A stretch of DNA of 64,000 nt from G963667975 sp963677395 (GTDB taxonomy: Bacteria; Bacteroidota; Bacteroidia; Bacteroidales; G963667975), in contig OY781965.2 of the NCBI GenBank assembly GCA_963677395.2, positions 620,001-684,000 of the forward strand, given 5' to 3'. Below are positions 16,992 to 25,029 of this stretch, one piece after another. Below the pieces are notes generated by a model. That model did not search any database, was not told the origin of the DNA, and was given only the letters and a program-made list of their open reading frames with translations. Position 1 is the first letter of the stretch. Each line of letters starts with the position of its first letter. Made by a program: the position numbers and the translations under genes.

Positions 16992-17031
16992 CAAAAAGAA
17001 GAGGCTGTTATAGTATTTTTGTAACAGCCTC
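16991..17031 (-). terminator. Terminator after the GT-C/TPR gene
   Basis: Perfect arms GAGGCTGTTA and TAACAGCCTC (17001-17010, 17022-17031), followed on the minus strand by TTCTTTTTGT. It closes the unit ending at 17064. Confidence 0.7.
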
Positions 17032-17063
17032 AAATTCTTATTTTTTCAGATTTTGAAATAGAA

Positions 17064-19913
17064 TTAAGGTAATTGCTGAGCCATTGACATGTATTTCTCG
17101 GCACTACTCATATCTCCCATTTGTTGGTAAATTTGAGCGAGCATTTGATATGCAGGCTTAAAACCTTGGTTTTGCTCCAGAAGTTGTTCAAGGTATTTAA
17201 TGGCTCCATTTGCATCATTCTGGCGGATTTTCGCATTGGCAGCCCACCAATATGCGAAATAGTATTTGTAGTTGTTTTTAATGATCTTGTTTGCCACTTC
17301 AATTGTCTTATCAAATTCATTTTTAGACAAATGAATGAATGCTTCAAAGTTAAGAGCATTATCCAGATCCGGATCAAATTTGAGTAATTGATTCAAATAT
17401 ATACTTGCACTATCTATCTTATTTGTACGTAGATAGATTTCAGAAAGGCTTAATAATGCTGTTTCATTTTTCCCATCAGCCCCAATTGCCCTTTTGTAAA
17501 GTTCAATAGCATCAGGTATGTCATTTTTTTGTGATGCCTGGTATGCCAGCAGATCATTCTTATCATTACGTTTTAGGATTGTGCAAATGGGTTTCCCGTC
17601 AACATTGATGGTATGGACCGTATTTACAGGAGGCCAGGTTCCGTTTTGTAAGCGAATTGGATTAACTCCGGTGTTTACAAAAATGGCATAATCCCAATCA
17701 TTATTTCCTCTTTCGTAATAGCGACTAAATACAAGCTCAAAACGCGCGGTATCATGACGGAAATAATATATTAACGGATTAATTAACCAAGCTGCAACTT
17801 TAATTTTTTGCCCTGGTTTTTGATTTTCAACTTTTGCATTTTTTATTACCCATTCTGAACCTTCTTTCAAGCTATGGAAATAATAATCAAGTTCATATTT
17901 TCCGTATGCTCCTTTAACACCCCCAACTAGTTCATTGAAAAATACGTATTGATAAGGATGATTTTTAAACGTATGGATGATGGGTTTTAAAGTCAGAACA
18001 AAAAGCACAACTGCAATTCCAATTTGAACATATTTGTTTTTCATTAAACGAATAAGCGCATCAAAGCCAAGGCCTGCAACAGCAACTAAAGGAGGATATG
18101 TGAACAGTGCATGACGCCATCCACCGTAAATGTTTGAATGTTTGTAGATTATATAAAGAATTGGGAATGCAAATGAGAAGTAAAGCATAAATGCCCAGAA
18201 CGATTCGTGATTCTTTTTTCTAACAAGGAAAAAGTATATCAATGAACCAACCAAAACAGATAATGGTGCGGTTATTCCGATGTATTTGAATGTATAGTAC
18301 CAAGGTACTTTGTCAGACCAGATCATATCTCCCTCAAATATCTGATGCAAACTTGCATTGAAATTAGCCATGAACCCAAATGCTTTTTTTACATTGGAGA
18401 TTGGTGCTTCCAGTGCATAAGGCCATAAAAAGATTGCAATTACATAACCAATTAATGAAATGATGATTCCTAAGGTGAGAAATTTGCGGAAAGATTTCAT
18501 GTTCTCAGATGAAAACCATTGCTTTGGCTTAACTCTGTACAAGAAAAATAACCCACTGAACATTACCAGATATGCAAGCAATAATAACCCACCCACACGA
18601 ACACTAATTGCCAAACCTATTGCCAATGCATTCATAAACAGTGTCTTCTTTGTCGGATTTGGAAATTGTTGGAAATATCTTAACATGTAATACAATGAAA
18701 ACATGTAAGTCATTGCAAATGGAATATCCTTTGGATTGTTAAATGATTGTCCAAGCAAATGCGGCGAGAAAAATGCCAGAAGCAATGCTATAAGCCCGGC
18801 TCTCCATCCAGCAACTCTGTATGCAAATAAACCTACAAACAACATTAAAAACCAGCCTACAAGCACATTCATAATATGGCGTGCTTCATATACATTTTCA
18901 ATATTAAATGTTTTGATAATGAATATGGTAAAAGTATCGAAAGACATACCATAACTTTCCATGCCTTCAACTTCTCGGTATGATTTGTCTTCTCCAAAAC
19001 TTGTGTAATACTTATAAAGTCGTTCAGCCTGAGGTACCTGATATTTGTCTTCATCACCTGAGTTTCCTGAATCAAGGCTTAAAATTGGCATTAGAATAAA
19101 CATTAACAAAGCTACCGTGGAAAAAAGAAATCTAAAAACAGGTTTTCCACCTGCTTTTATCTGGATATATTCAGGTACGGATTTCTTGCAAAACGTTTCT
19201 TTTGCCGAAATGAGAAAATACCAATTAAACCATGTAATCCAACTAAGAATAACTGAAATGATCGGTGAGTTTTTTTTATATAGAATGGATTGATTCAGCG
19301 TTACTTCGTCTATATGCAATTCCAGTTTTTTACATCTGTAATCTACTTCAAAAGAACTGTTTGTAGCACAAAGAAGTTGACTTTTATAGAGATATGCCAA
19401 TATATCTTTGTTTCCTAGCAATAATGATGTTTTCCTGATTTTATCTTTCTTACCCTGAATGCTTTCTTTGTACACAAACCGAGTAAGCTTAGTGGTTGAT
19501 TCAAGCTCGGCTTTGAGTATGAAAATCTCATTCAAATTAAATGGTTTGATTTGATTTTCAGGATTGTATAGTAATACATTTTCTTTTTCTGACGCACGAA
19601 TTGCATCTTCAACAGCATCCTGAAGTTTTCCTGACGTGAGAGAATGAAAAGAGATTCCATTTTTCAATGTTTCATCTTTTTCAATAAAGGAAGGTAGTGA
19701 TTTCCCGATAATTACAAACTTATTAGACTGAAAATTTTCAGGTTTTACTTTTCGGAGAGTATCTTCCAAAATGGTAAGATTGCATTTTGAAGATACAGGA
19801 ATAACAACAGATATTCCCTGAATCATGGATGTTTTCTGCTTCATAGTTGTAATGTCTTGTTTTACAACTGATTTTCCCGGATTTGTGTTTTTATATTGTA
19901 TTGTCTTTTTCAT
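17064..19913 (-). CDS. Three-part glycosyltransferase: GT2-like N-terminus, GT-C membrane core, TPR C-terminus
   Basis: A 949-residue protein. Residues about 30-220 begin GISVVIPVSSKCN and resemble a degenerate GT2 domain with no clear DxD. A polytopic region (about 255-670) follows. After its first long membrane span comes DSGNSGDEDKY, which fits the acidic motif in the first periplasmic loop of GT-C enzymes (PMT/ArnT superfamily). The last 170 residues are TPR-like helical pairs (AIELYKRAIGADGKNETALL, AIKYLEQLLEQNQGFKPAYQ). GT-C enzymes use lipid-linked sugars at the periplasmic face. The neighbour just upstream in the same unit is a dolichol/undecaprenyl-phosphate sugar synthase type GT2, a likely donor-maker. 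Fusion is seen; substrate is unknown. Confidence 0.8.
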   Translation of the reverse strand: MKKTIQYKNTNPGKSVVKQDITTMKQKTSMIQGISVVIPVSSKCNLTILEDTLRKVKPENFQSNKFVIIGKSLPSFIEKDETLKNGISFHSLTSGKLQDAVEDAIRASEKENVLLYNPENQIKPFNLNEIFILKAELESTTKLTRFVYKESIQGKKDKIRKTSLLLGNKDILAYLYKSQLLCATNSSFEVDYRCKKLELHIDEVTLNQSILYKKNSPIISVILSWITWFNWYFLISAKETFCKKSVPEYIQIKAGGKPVFRFLFSTVALLMFILMPILSLDSGNSGDEDKYQVPQAERLYKYYTSFGEDKSYREVEGMESYGMSFDTFTIFIIKTFNIENVYEARHIMNVLVGWFLMLFVGLFAYRVAGWRAGLIALLLAFFSPHLLGQSFNNPKDIPFAMTYMFSLYYMLRYFQQFPNPTKKTLFMNALAIGLAISVRVGGLLLLAYLVMFSGLFFLYRVKPKQWFSSENMKSFRKFLTLGIIISLIGYVIAIFLWPYALEAPISNVKKAFGFMANFNASLHQIFEGDMIWSDKVPWYYTFKYIGITAPLSVLVGSLIYFFLVRKKNHESFWAFMLYFSFAFPILYIIYKHSNIYGGWRHALFTYPPLVAVAGLGFDALIRLMKNKYVQIGIAVVLFVLTLKPIIHTFKNHPYQYVFFNELVGGVKGAYGKYELDYYFHSLKEGSEWVIKNAKVENQKPGQKIKVAAWLINPLIYYFRHDTARFELVFSRYYERGNNDWDYAIFVNTGVNPIRLQNGTWPPVNTVHTINVDGKPICTILKRNDKNDLLAYQASQKNDIPDAIELYKRAIGADGKNETALLSLSEIYLRTNKIDSASIYLNQLLKFDPDLDNALNFEAFIHLSKNEFDKTIEVANKIIKNNYKYYFAYWWAANAKIRQNDANGAIKYLEQLLEQNQGFKPAYQMLAQIYQQMGDMSSAEKYMSMAQQLP

Positions 19914-19924
19914 AAATTCAGGGA

Positions 19925-20857
19925 TTAAAGATTTTCTTTACTTTCAATAATATATTCAGGTCTGTTTTTTACTTCGTCAAATAAGCTTCCGATATATTGG
20001 CCTAATACACCGATTGTTAACAATTGAACTCCACCAAAGAAGATGATAACGATGATCGTAGATGTCCAACCACTTACTACATGAGCAAATCCAAATACTT
20101 TTCCAGCAATAATATAGATTGCAAGGGCAAGTCCAACCAAAATACTGGTAAATCCTATCGAAGTAGCCAGTTTTAAAGGTTTTTTGGAAAAGTAAAACAA
20201 CGCAATTGATGCAAATTTCAGCATTTTTCGGAAGGGATATTTTGTTTCACCAGCAAAACGTGCATCACGTTCATAGTAAACCGGACATTGCTTGTAGCCA
20301 ATCCAGCTGATTAATCCACGGATATATTTATTTTTTTCGTGCAAGCTGTTGAATGTATCAATGATTTTCCGGTCAACCAAACGAAAATCGCCTGTGTCAA
20401 CCGGGAATGAAATGTCTGATAATGAATTTAGTAAACGATAGAATAGTTTCGCTGTCAACACTTTGAAGAATGTTTCACCTTTACGCTTTTTGCGAACGCC
20501 ATATACAACATTACATTCTTCTTTATGATAGACATCCAGCATCTCCACAATTACTTCGGGAGGATCCTGTAAGTCTGCGTCAATAATTACTGCTAAATCT
20601 CCATTACATTCTTTCATGCCGGCAGTTACTGCTGCCTGATGTCCGAAATTTCGGGAAAAATTCAATACTTTTACATGGGTATCTTTCCGGGCTAAATCGC
20701 GAAGAAGGGCGAGTGTTTTATCACGACTTCCATCGTTGATAAAGATTAATTCATAGTCGTAATTGCCTAACGATTTCATAACCGCATCTAATCTACGGTA
20801 ACTTTCAGCAATTACACCTTCTTCATTAAAACAGGGAATAATAACGGATAGAAGCAT
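19925..20857 (-). CDS. Undecaprenyl-phosphate glycosyltransferase (DPM1/GtrB/ArnC-like GT2)
   Basis: A 310-residue protein beginning MLLSVIIPCFNEEG. The donor-binding and catalytic motifs FINDGSRDKT, NFSRNFGHQAA and IIDADLQDPPE are all present, with QDPPE as in DPM1/GtrB enzymes. Two membrane helices (about 225-255 and 262-290) close the protein, as in GtrB. It should make a polyprenyl-phosphate sugar used on the other side of the membrane. The GT-C gene 11 bases downstream on the same strand is the obvious consumer. Sugar identity is not readable. Confidence 0.9.
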   Translation of the reverse strand: MLLSVIIPCFNEEGVIAESYRRLDAVMKSLGNYDYELIFINDGSRDKTLALLRDLARKDTHVKVLNFSRNFGHQAAVTAGMKECNGDLAVIIDADLQDPPEVIVEMLDVYHKEECNVVYGVRKKRKGETFFKVLTAKLFYRLLNSLSDISFPVDTGDFRLVDRKIIDTFNSLHEKNKYIRGLISWIGYKQCPVYYERDARFAGETKYPFRKMLKFASIALFYFSKKPLKLATSIGFTSILVGLALAIYIIAGKVFGFAHVVSGWTSTIIVIIFFGGVQLLTIGVLGQYIGSLFDEVKNRPEYIIESKENL

Positions 20858-21022
20858 ATTGGAGTGATAATGAATGGTATATATATTATTTAACTGTTTA
20901 TTGGTGATAATAATTTACCATGATAAAAGTAATTTAAATTCTTGAAATACGATAAACAGTTATAACCTCATAAAAAATCACAAGGTTAATATAGGTTATA
21001 TTTAGTATGTAGTTTATTTAGG

Positions 21023-21030
21023 TATATTTG
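21023..21030 (+). promoter_or_regulatory. -7 element for the CHU_C protein gene
   Basis: TATATTTG, predicted start near 21034, leader about 28 bases. No -33 element is evident. Confidence 0.45.
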
Positions 21031-21061
21031 CTTATTATATTTTTCAATATTTATCTTAAAT

Positions 21062-23035
21062 ATGAAATCAATATTACGGTTCATAATAATAATTTGTCTA
21101 GAGACTGGAAACTGTAATTCTCAAACTATTGCATCTTTTATTTGCCCTGATACTGTCTGCGTAAACCAGTCATTCACAATTCAAAATACCTCAACAGGAG
21201 GAAGTACTTATTATTGGAATTTTTGCAGTGGAAATATTAACACAAATCCGCAGGCACTTAATCTTGGAAATCCTGGTAATTTGTATGGGCCTGTTTATAC
21301 AACAATTGCTAAGGATGGTGCTAATTACTATGTTTTTATAACAAATAATTGGGGTGGAACAATAACCAGACTGGATTTTGGTAATAGTTTGCTAAATATT
21401 CCTGTATCAATAAATCTTGGAAATTTGGGAGGTGTTATCCCTACCAGTATAGAAGATTTCCAGTTAATAAATGAAAATGGAACATGGTATGGAATTGCAG
21501 TAGGGGGTACTGGCTCAAATAGCAGGATTGCCCGATTGAATTTTGGAAATTCATTGCAAAATATACCTACGGCTATAAATATGGGAAATATTGGCAGTTT
21601 GAGTTATCCTCACACTCTTAATATTGAAAAAGAAGCTGGAGTATGGTATGGGTTGACTGTAAATAGAAATGGGAATACGATTACTAAGTTTATATTTGGA
21701 AATAGTATTAATAATATTCCAATAGGGGTAAATCTTGGTAATATTGGATTGTTGTCAAATCCAGATGGTTTTGCATTGATTAATGATAACAATAGCTGGT
21801 TTGGATTAATTACAAACGCAGGAAATAATACATTGACAAGATTGAGTTTCGGAAATTCATTATCAAATGTTCCATTAGGTGTAAATCTTGGCGTGAATTC
21901 ATCATTCAATACTCCGAGGGGGATTACATTAATTAAAACATGTAATCAACTAAAATGCTTAATAACAAATGAATTATCGAATGATTTAGTATGTTTGGAT
22001 TTTGTAAATGGCATACAAAATCAACCCAATACAATAATATATACAAACTTACAGCCATTTTCTTTTCCGCATGATATTACTCCATTTAGGGTTGGAGATA
22101 CTCTTTATGCATTTATTCCTAATGTGACAAACCATACATTATCCAGAATATTTTTTTCCAACTGTACTAATTCATCTATACCCTCCTCAACGTTACAAAC
22201 TCCACCTTCGATATCATATTCAAGCACAGGAGTATATAATATAAGTCTGGTTGTGAACGAGGGATTGCCAACTCAATCGAATTTTTGCAAACAGATAGTT
22301 GTAATCAATGGTCCAGATGTTTTTGTTTCAGGAGATTCAATTTATTGTGACGGAGATTCAATTCGGTTAGCAGCCAGTTCTTTAACCGGGGTGTCTTATA
22401 ATTGGATCGGACCCAATGGGTTTTCGTCAACAAACTCAAATATAGTGATACCTGATGTAAATAGTAATAATATAGGTGATTATAGCTGTTTTGTTACGTA
22501 TGGAGCTTGCGCTTCAATCCCTCAAAGTATCCATGTACAAGTGATGAACATACTCCCGGTTAATCTTGGAAATGACACTTCGCTTTGTAATGGGGAGAGT
22601 ATAATTTTGTCTCCCGGAAATGGTTTCTCGAACTATTTATGGTCAAATGGAAGTACATTGCCATATTTAACAGTTGATATTCCTGGAATATATTCAATAG
22701 TAGTAACAAATGGTACCTGCAAAAGCCATGATGAAATAAAAATTGGTGAATGTGATTCTGAAATATGGGTTCCCAATGTATTCACTCCCAATGGTGATGG
22801 TTTAAACGATGAGTTTTATCCGGTATATTCAAATATTGATAATATCACACTTTATATTTTTAACCGTTGGGGAAATCAATTGTATGAAGGAAAGGGGATC
22901 AACTCAAAATGGGATGGAAGATACAAAGGGAAATTATGCCCTGACGGAGTATATACATATTTGATTGTTTATAGTCAGAAAAGATTTGCTTCAGAAACAA
23001 AAGAACTACATGGATGTGTAACGATACTTAAATAA
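21062..23035 (+). CDS. T9SS type B (CHU_C) protein with beta-propeller nested in a PKD-like domain
   Basis: A 657-residue protein with a short hydrophobic N-terminus ending NSQ. Residues about 24-55 start a PKD-like fold (NQSFTIQNTSTGGSTYYWNF). About six repeats of roughly 56 residues follow, each built on NLGNxG, an aromatic WYG/WFG strand, NTxTRLxFGNS and NIP. This suggests a six-bladed propeller. The PKD-like sequence then resumes (SSTGVYNISLVVNEG). Ig-like segments follow, and the last 90 residues form the gliding-motility-associated C-terminal domain (WVPNVFTPNGDGLNDEFYP), a T9SS type B signal. Its stop abuts the stop of the convergent GT2 gene with no bases between. Cell-surface location is well supported; the ligand is unknown. 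Confidence 0.85.
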   Translation: MKSILRFIIIICLETGNCNSQTIASFICPDTVCVNQSFTIQNTSTGGSTYYWNFCSGNINTNPQALNLGNPGNLYGPVYTTIAKDGANYYVFITNNWGGTITRLDFGNSLLNIPVSINLGNLGGVIPTSIEDFQLINENGTWYGIAVGGTGSNSRIARLNFGNSLQNIPTAINMGNIGSLSYPHTLNIEKEAGVWYGLTVNRNGNTITKFIFGNSINNIPIGVNLGNIGLLSNPDGFALINDNNSWFGLITNAGNNTLTRLSFGNSLSNVPLGVNLGVNSSFNTPRGITLIKTCNQLKCLITNELSNDLVCLDFVNGIQNQPNTIIYTNLQPFSFPHDITPFRVGDTLYAFIPNVTNHTLSRIFFSNCTNSSIPSSTLQTPPSISYSSTGVYNISLVVNEGLPTQSNFCKQIVVINGPDVFVSGDSIYCDGDSIRLAASSLTGVSYNWIGPNGFSSTNSNIVIPDVNSNNIGDYSCFVTYGACASIPQSIHVQVMNILPVNLGNDTSLCNGESIILSPGNGFSNYLWSNGSTLPYLTVDIPGIYSIVVTNGTCKSHDEIKIGECDSEIWVPNVFTPNGDGLNDEFYPVYSNIDNITLYIFNRWGNQLYEGKGINSKWDGRYKGKLCPDGVYTYLIVYSQKRFASETKELHGCVTILK

Positions 23036-23869
23036 TTATTTTCTGAAATAAATACAATACAATACTTTACGGGCAAGTTGCATCATCAGAGCCATCGAAT
23101 ATCCAATCCATACGTGGTGACGTTTTATGAGGGATGATTCTCTTTGATACAGTTTTCTGGCAAATTTATGGTATAATCCAGCTTGTTCAAATCTTAGACT
23201 GGAACTCAACGAATTACTCGAAATCCGAAATGCTGACAGTGGTTTGTTGATTACATATAGGTTTCCTGATTGCAGTATTTTGCACCAAAAATCGAGGTCG
23301 ATTAGATATAAATTATCGCTACTGTATCTGCCTCCGTTTTTTACAAAATCGGAACGAAACAAGCCGGAAACAGGTTCACCTATTACATTTGTACCAAACC
23401 AGAAGTTAATGCGGATTGCTCTTTTTGAAGAAATTTTTCCTGTGAAAAAAGGAAATTTCCGATTCATAATTACCTTGTTCTCAGGGGAAATAATATCTCT
23501 TGAAGAAATAACCAATGAAATTTCCTGATGAATGTCTTTTTGGAATATTGCTGCTTGTTCTTTCATACAGTCTGGATATAACGTGTCGTCCGCACCCATC
23601 ATCTTGATAAAATCTCCATTTGCAAGAGAAATACAACGGTTCCAGTTTTCAGCAACCCCCAGGTTTTTTGGATTTCTGAATAACTTAATTCTGTAATCCT
23701 GATAACTCTCAATAATTTCGATTGTATTATCAGTAGAAGCATCATCACATAAAATTACTTCAATATTTTCATAAGATTGGGATAATACAGAGTTGAGAGT
23801 ATGTTGTAAAAAAATACTGCTATTGTATGTTGGGATACAAATACTTACTAGGGGGGTATTCAATGACAT
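23036..23869 (-). CDS. Family 2 glycosyltransferase
   Basis: A 277-residue GT2 with VSICIPTYNSSIFL at the start, LCDDASTDNT and MMGADDTLYPDC as nucleotide and metal sites, and a WCKILQSG segment in the acceptor half. It is the third gene of a minus-strand cluster with GtrA and a methyltransferase (9-base gap from the latter). It probably decorates a surface glycan. The start ATG 23869 agrees with the family. Confidence 0.9.
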   Translation of the reverse strand: MSLNTPLVSICIPTYNSSIFLQHTLNSVLSQSYENIEVILCDDASTDNTIEIIESYQDYRIKLFRNPKNLGVAENWNRCISLANGDFIKMMGADDTLYPDCMKEQAAIFQKDIHQEISLVISSRDIISPENKVIMNRKFPFFTGKISSKRAIRINFWFGTNVIGEPVSGLFRSDFVKNGGRYSSDNLYLIDLDFWCKILQSGNLYVINKPLSAFRISSNSLSSSLRFEQAGLYHKFARKLYQRESSLIKRHHVWIGYSMALMMQLARKVLYCIYFRK

Positions 23870-23878
23870 AACGTTGTA

Positions 23879-24469
23879 TTAATATTGAATAACAAATACT
23901 TGCATGTTTAAATATAAGAAATTTCCAACAGATTTCACATTAAAGGGGTGAGAAAACTGTGATTTGATTTTCAAGTTAAACATATCGCATTTCTCTTTAA
24001 GGATGTTGTAGTTTACAAAGGTGATATGAGTCGGATCTTTTTTAAATCCTTTTTTGTCAGGGATAATTACAATTAAGAAACCTCCCTTTTGAATATACTT
24101 TGTGGAATTTTCGAAAAAGATATTTAATGCATCATTATTAAGATGTTCTAAAACATTGTCAATAAGTACATTTTGGATTTGTTCATTTATTGAAGCAGGA
24201 GATATAACATTGTCAACAACAGCATTTAAACCTTTATTTTTACAAATATCAACCAGATGTACGTTAGAATCAATACCTATTGCCTCTCTGTTTTTCGATT
24301 TGCAAAATGAGAGAAACTCACCCATCCCACAACCTAAATCATAAATTTTTCCCTGGTTATGAAACGTTTTAAAGATTTTTGGATAGAAAAAATGCTTCAA
24401 ATAAGTACTTCTTCCCGGAAGGTACTTGTTTTCAAGATGTTCTTTGTATTCGAGGCTATCTGTTTTCAT
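23879..24469 (-). CDS. Class I SAM-dependent methyltransferase
   Basis: About 196 residues from ATG 24469 (MKTDSLEYKEHL). ATG 24475 is equally possible, and TTG 24490 would lengthen it. It has motif I IYDLGCGMGEFLSFC, the acidic residue IGIDSN, and a central IQNVLIDNVLEHL strand. It overlaps the end of the GtrA gene by about 14 bases, so the two are probably translated together. The neighbouring glycosyltransferase suggests O-methylation of a sugar or glycan end, but the substrate is not shown. Confidence 0.8.
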   Translation of the reverse strand: MKTDSLEYKEHLENKYLPGRSTYLKHFFYPKIFKTFHNQGKIYDLGCGMGEFLSFCKSKNREAIGIDSNVHLVDICKNKGLNAVVDNVISPASINEQIQNVLIDNVLEHLNNDALNIFFENSTKYIQKGGFLIVIIPDKKGFKKDPTHITFVNYNILKEKCDMFNLKIKSQFSHPFNVKSVGNFLYLNMQVFVIQY

Positions 24470-24869
24470 GTTCATGTAACTTAAAGACAAAATGTTTATG
24501 TAAAAAGAAGCTTATTACTGCCATAGGTAAAGCTACAATAACTGCACTTGAATATTTATCAGTTCCAATGTATAGAAGTAATTTGATACCAGCGACGCTG
24601 AGAAGATAAATCACGACATATACCAGGAAAAACTTAAATATAAGATTATTGTTACTATTGCTAAAAACCAGCTTCCCTGTGGTTTTAAAATTAAACAATA
24701 CTCCAAGGGTATTTGAGATAAAAACAGCCAGAGAGTAATGAACTCCTAAAAAGACCAGAATCCAGTAAACACAAAGTGAAAAAAGTGTATTGAGTGCCCC
24801 TACAAAAAGATATCGGATAAAACGTAATTCCAGTAGTTTGAATGGATTTTTCAGGTATTTTGTATTCAT
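24456..24869 (-). CDS. GtrA-family membrane protein
   Basis: A 137-residue protein with four membrane spans: RFIRYLFVGALNTLFSLCVY, YSLAVFISNTLGVLFNF, a third around FKFFLVYVVIYLL, and a fourth around AVIVALPMAVISFF. It has the typical C-terminal HFVFK. GtrA proteins are thought to help move undecaprenyl-phosphate-linked sugars across the membrane. The open frame extends to 24896, but a -7 box at 24874-24881 puts the transcript start near 24870, one base before ATG 24869. The shorter, leaderless start is therefore chosen. Confidence 0.85.
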   Translation of the reverse strand: MNTKYLKNPFKLLELRFIRYLFVGALNTLFSLCVYWILVFLGVHYSLAVFISNTLGVLFNFKTTGKLVFSNSNNNLIFKFFLVYVVIYLLSVAGIKLLLYIGTDKYSSAVIVALPMAVISFFLHKHFVFKLHEHENR

Positions 24870-24873
24870 ACTG

Positions 24874-24881
24874 CAAACATA
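24874..24881 (-). promoter_or_regulatory. -7 element for the GtrA operon
   Basis: TATGTTTG on the minus strand. The first ATG (24869) begins 5 bases after it, predicting an almost leaderless mRNA. Confidence 0.5.
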
Positions 24882-24997
24882 AGAATATTTAAGCATTTAG
24901 GATAATTTGAGAAATGCTTATTGTTCCTGATAATTTGAGGTTTGTTATTTAATACAGTTTTGATACTGATATTTAGTTCAGATTGATTTCGATGGGT

Positions 24998-25005
24998 TAT
25001 TTTTG
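24998..25005 (+). promoter_or_regulatory. -7 element for the YfhO-like gene
   Basis: TATTTTTG, predicted start near 25009, leader about 21 bases before ATG 25030. Confidence 0.4.
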
Positions 25006-25029
25006 TGTAAATTTTGATTCTATTTTACA

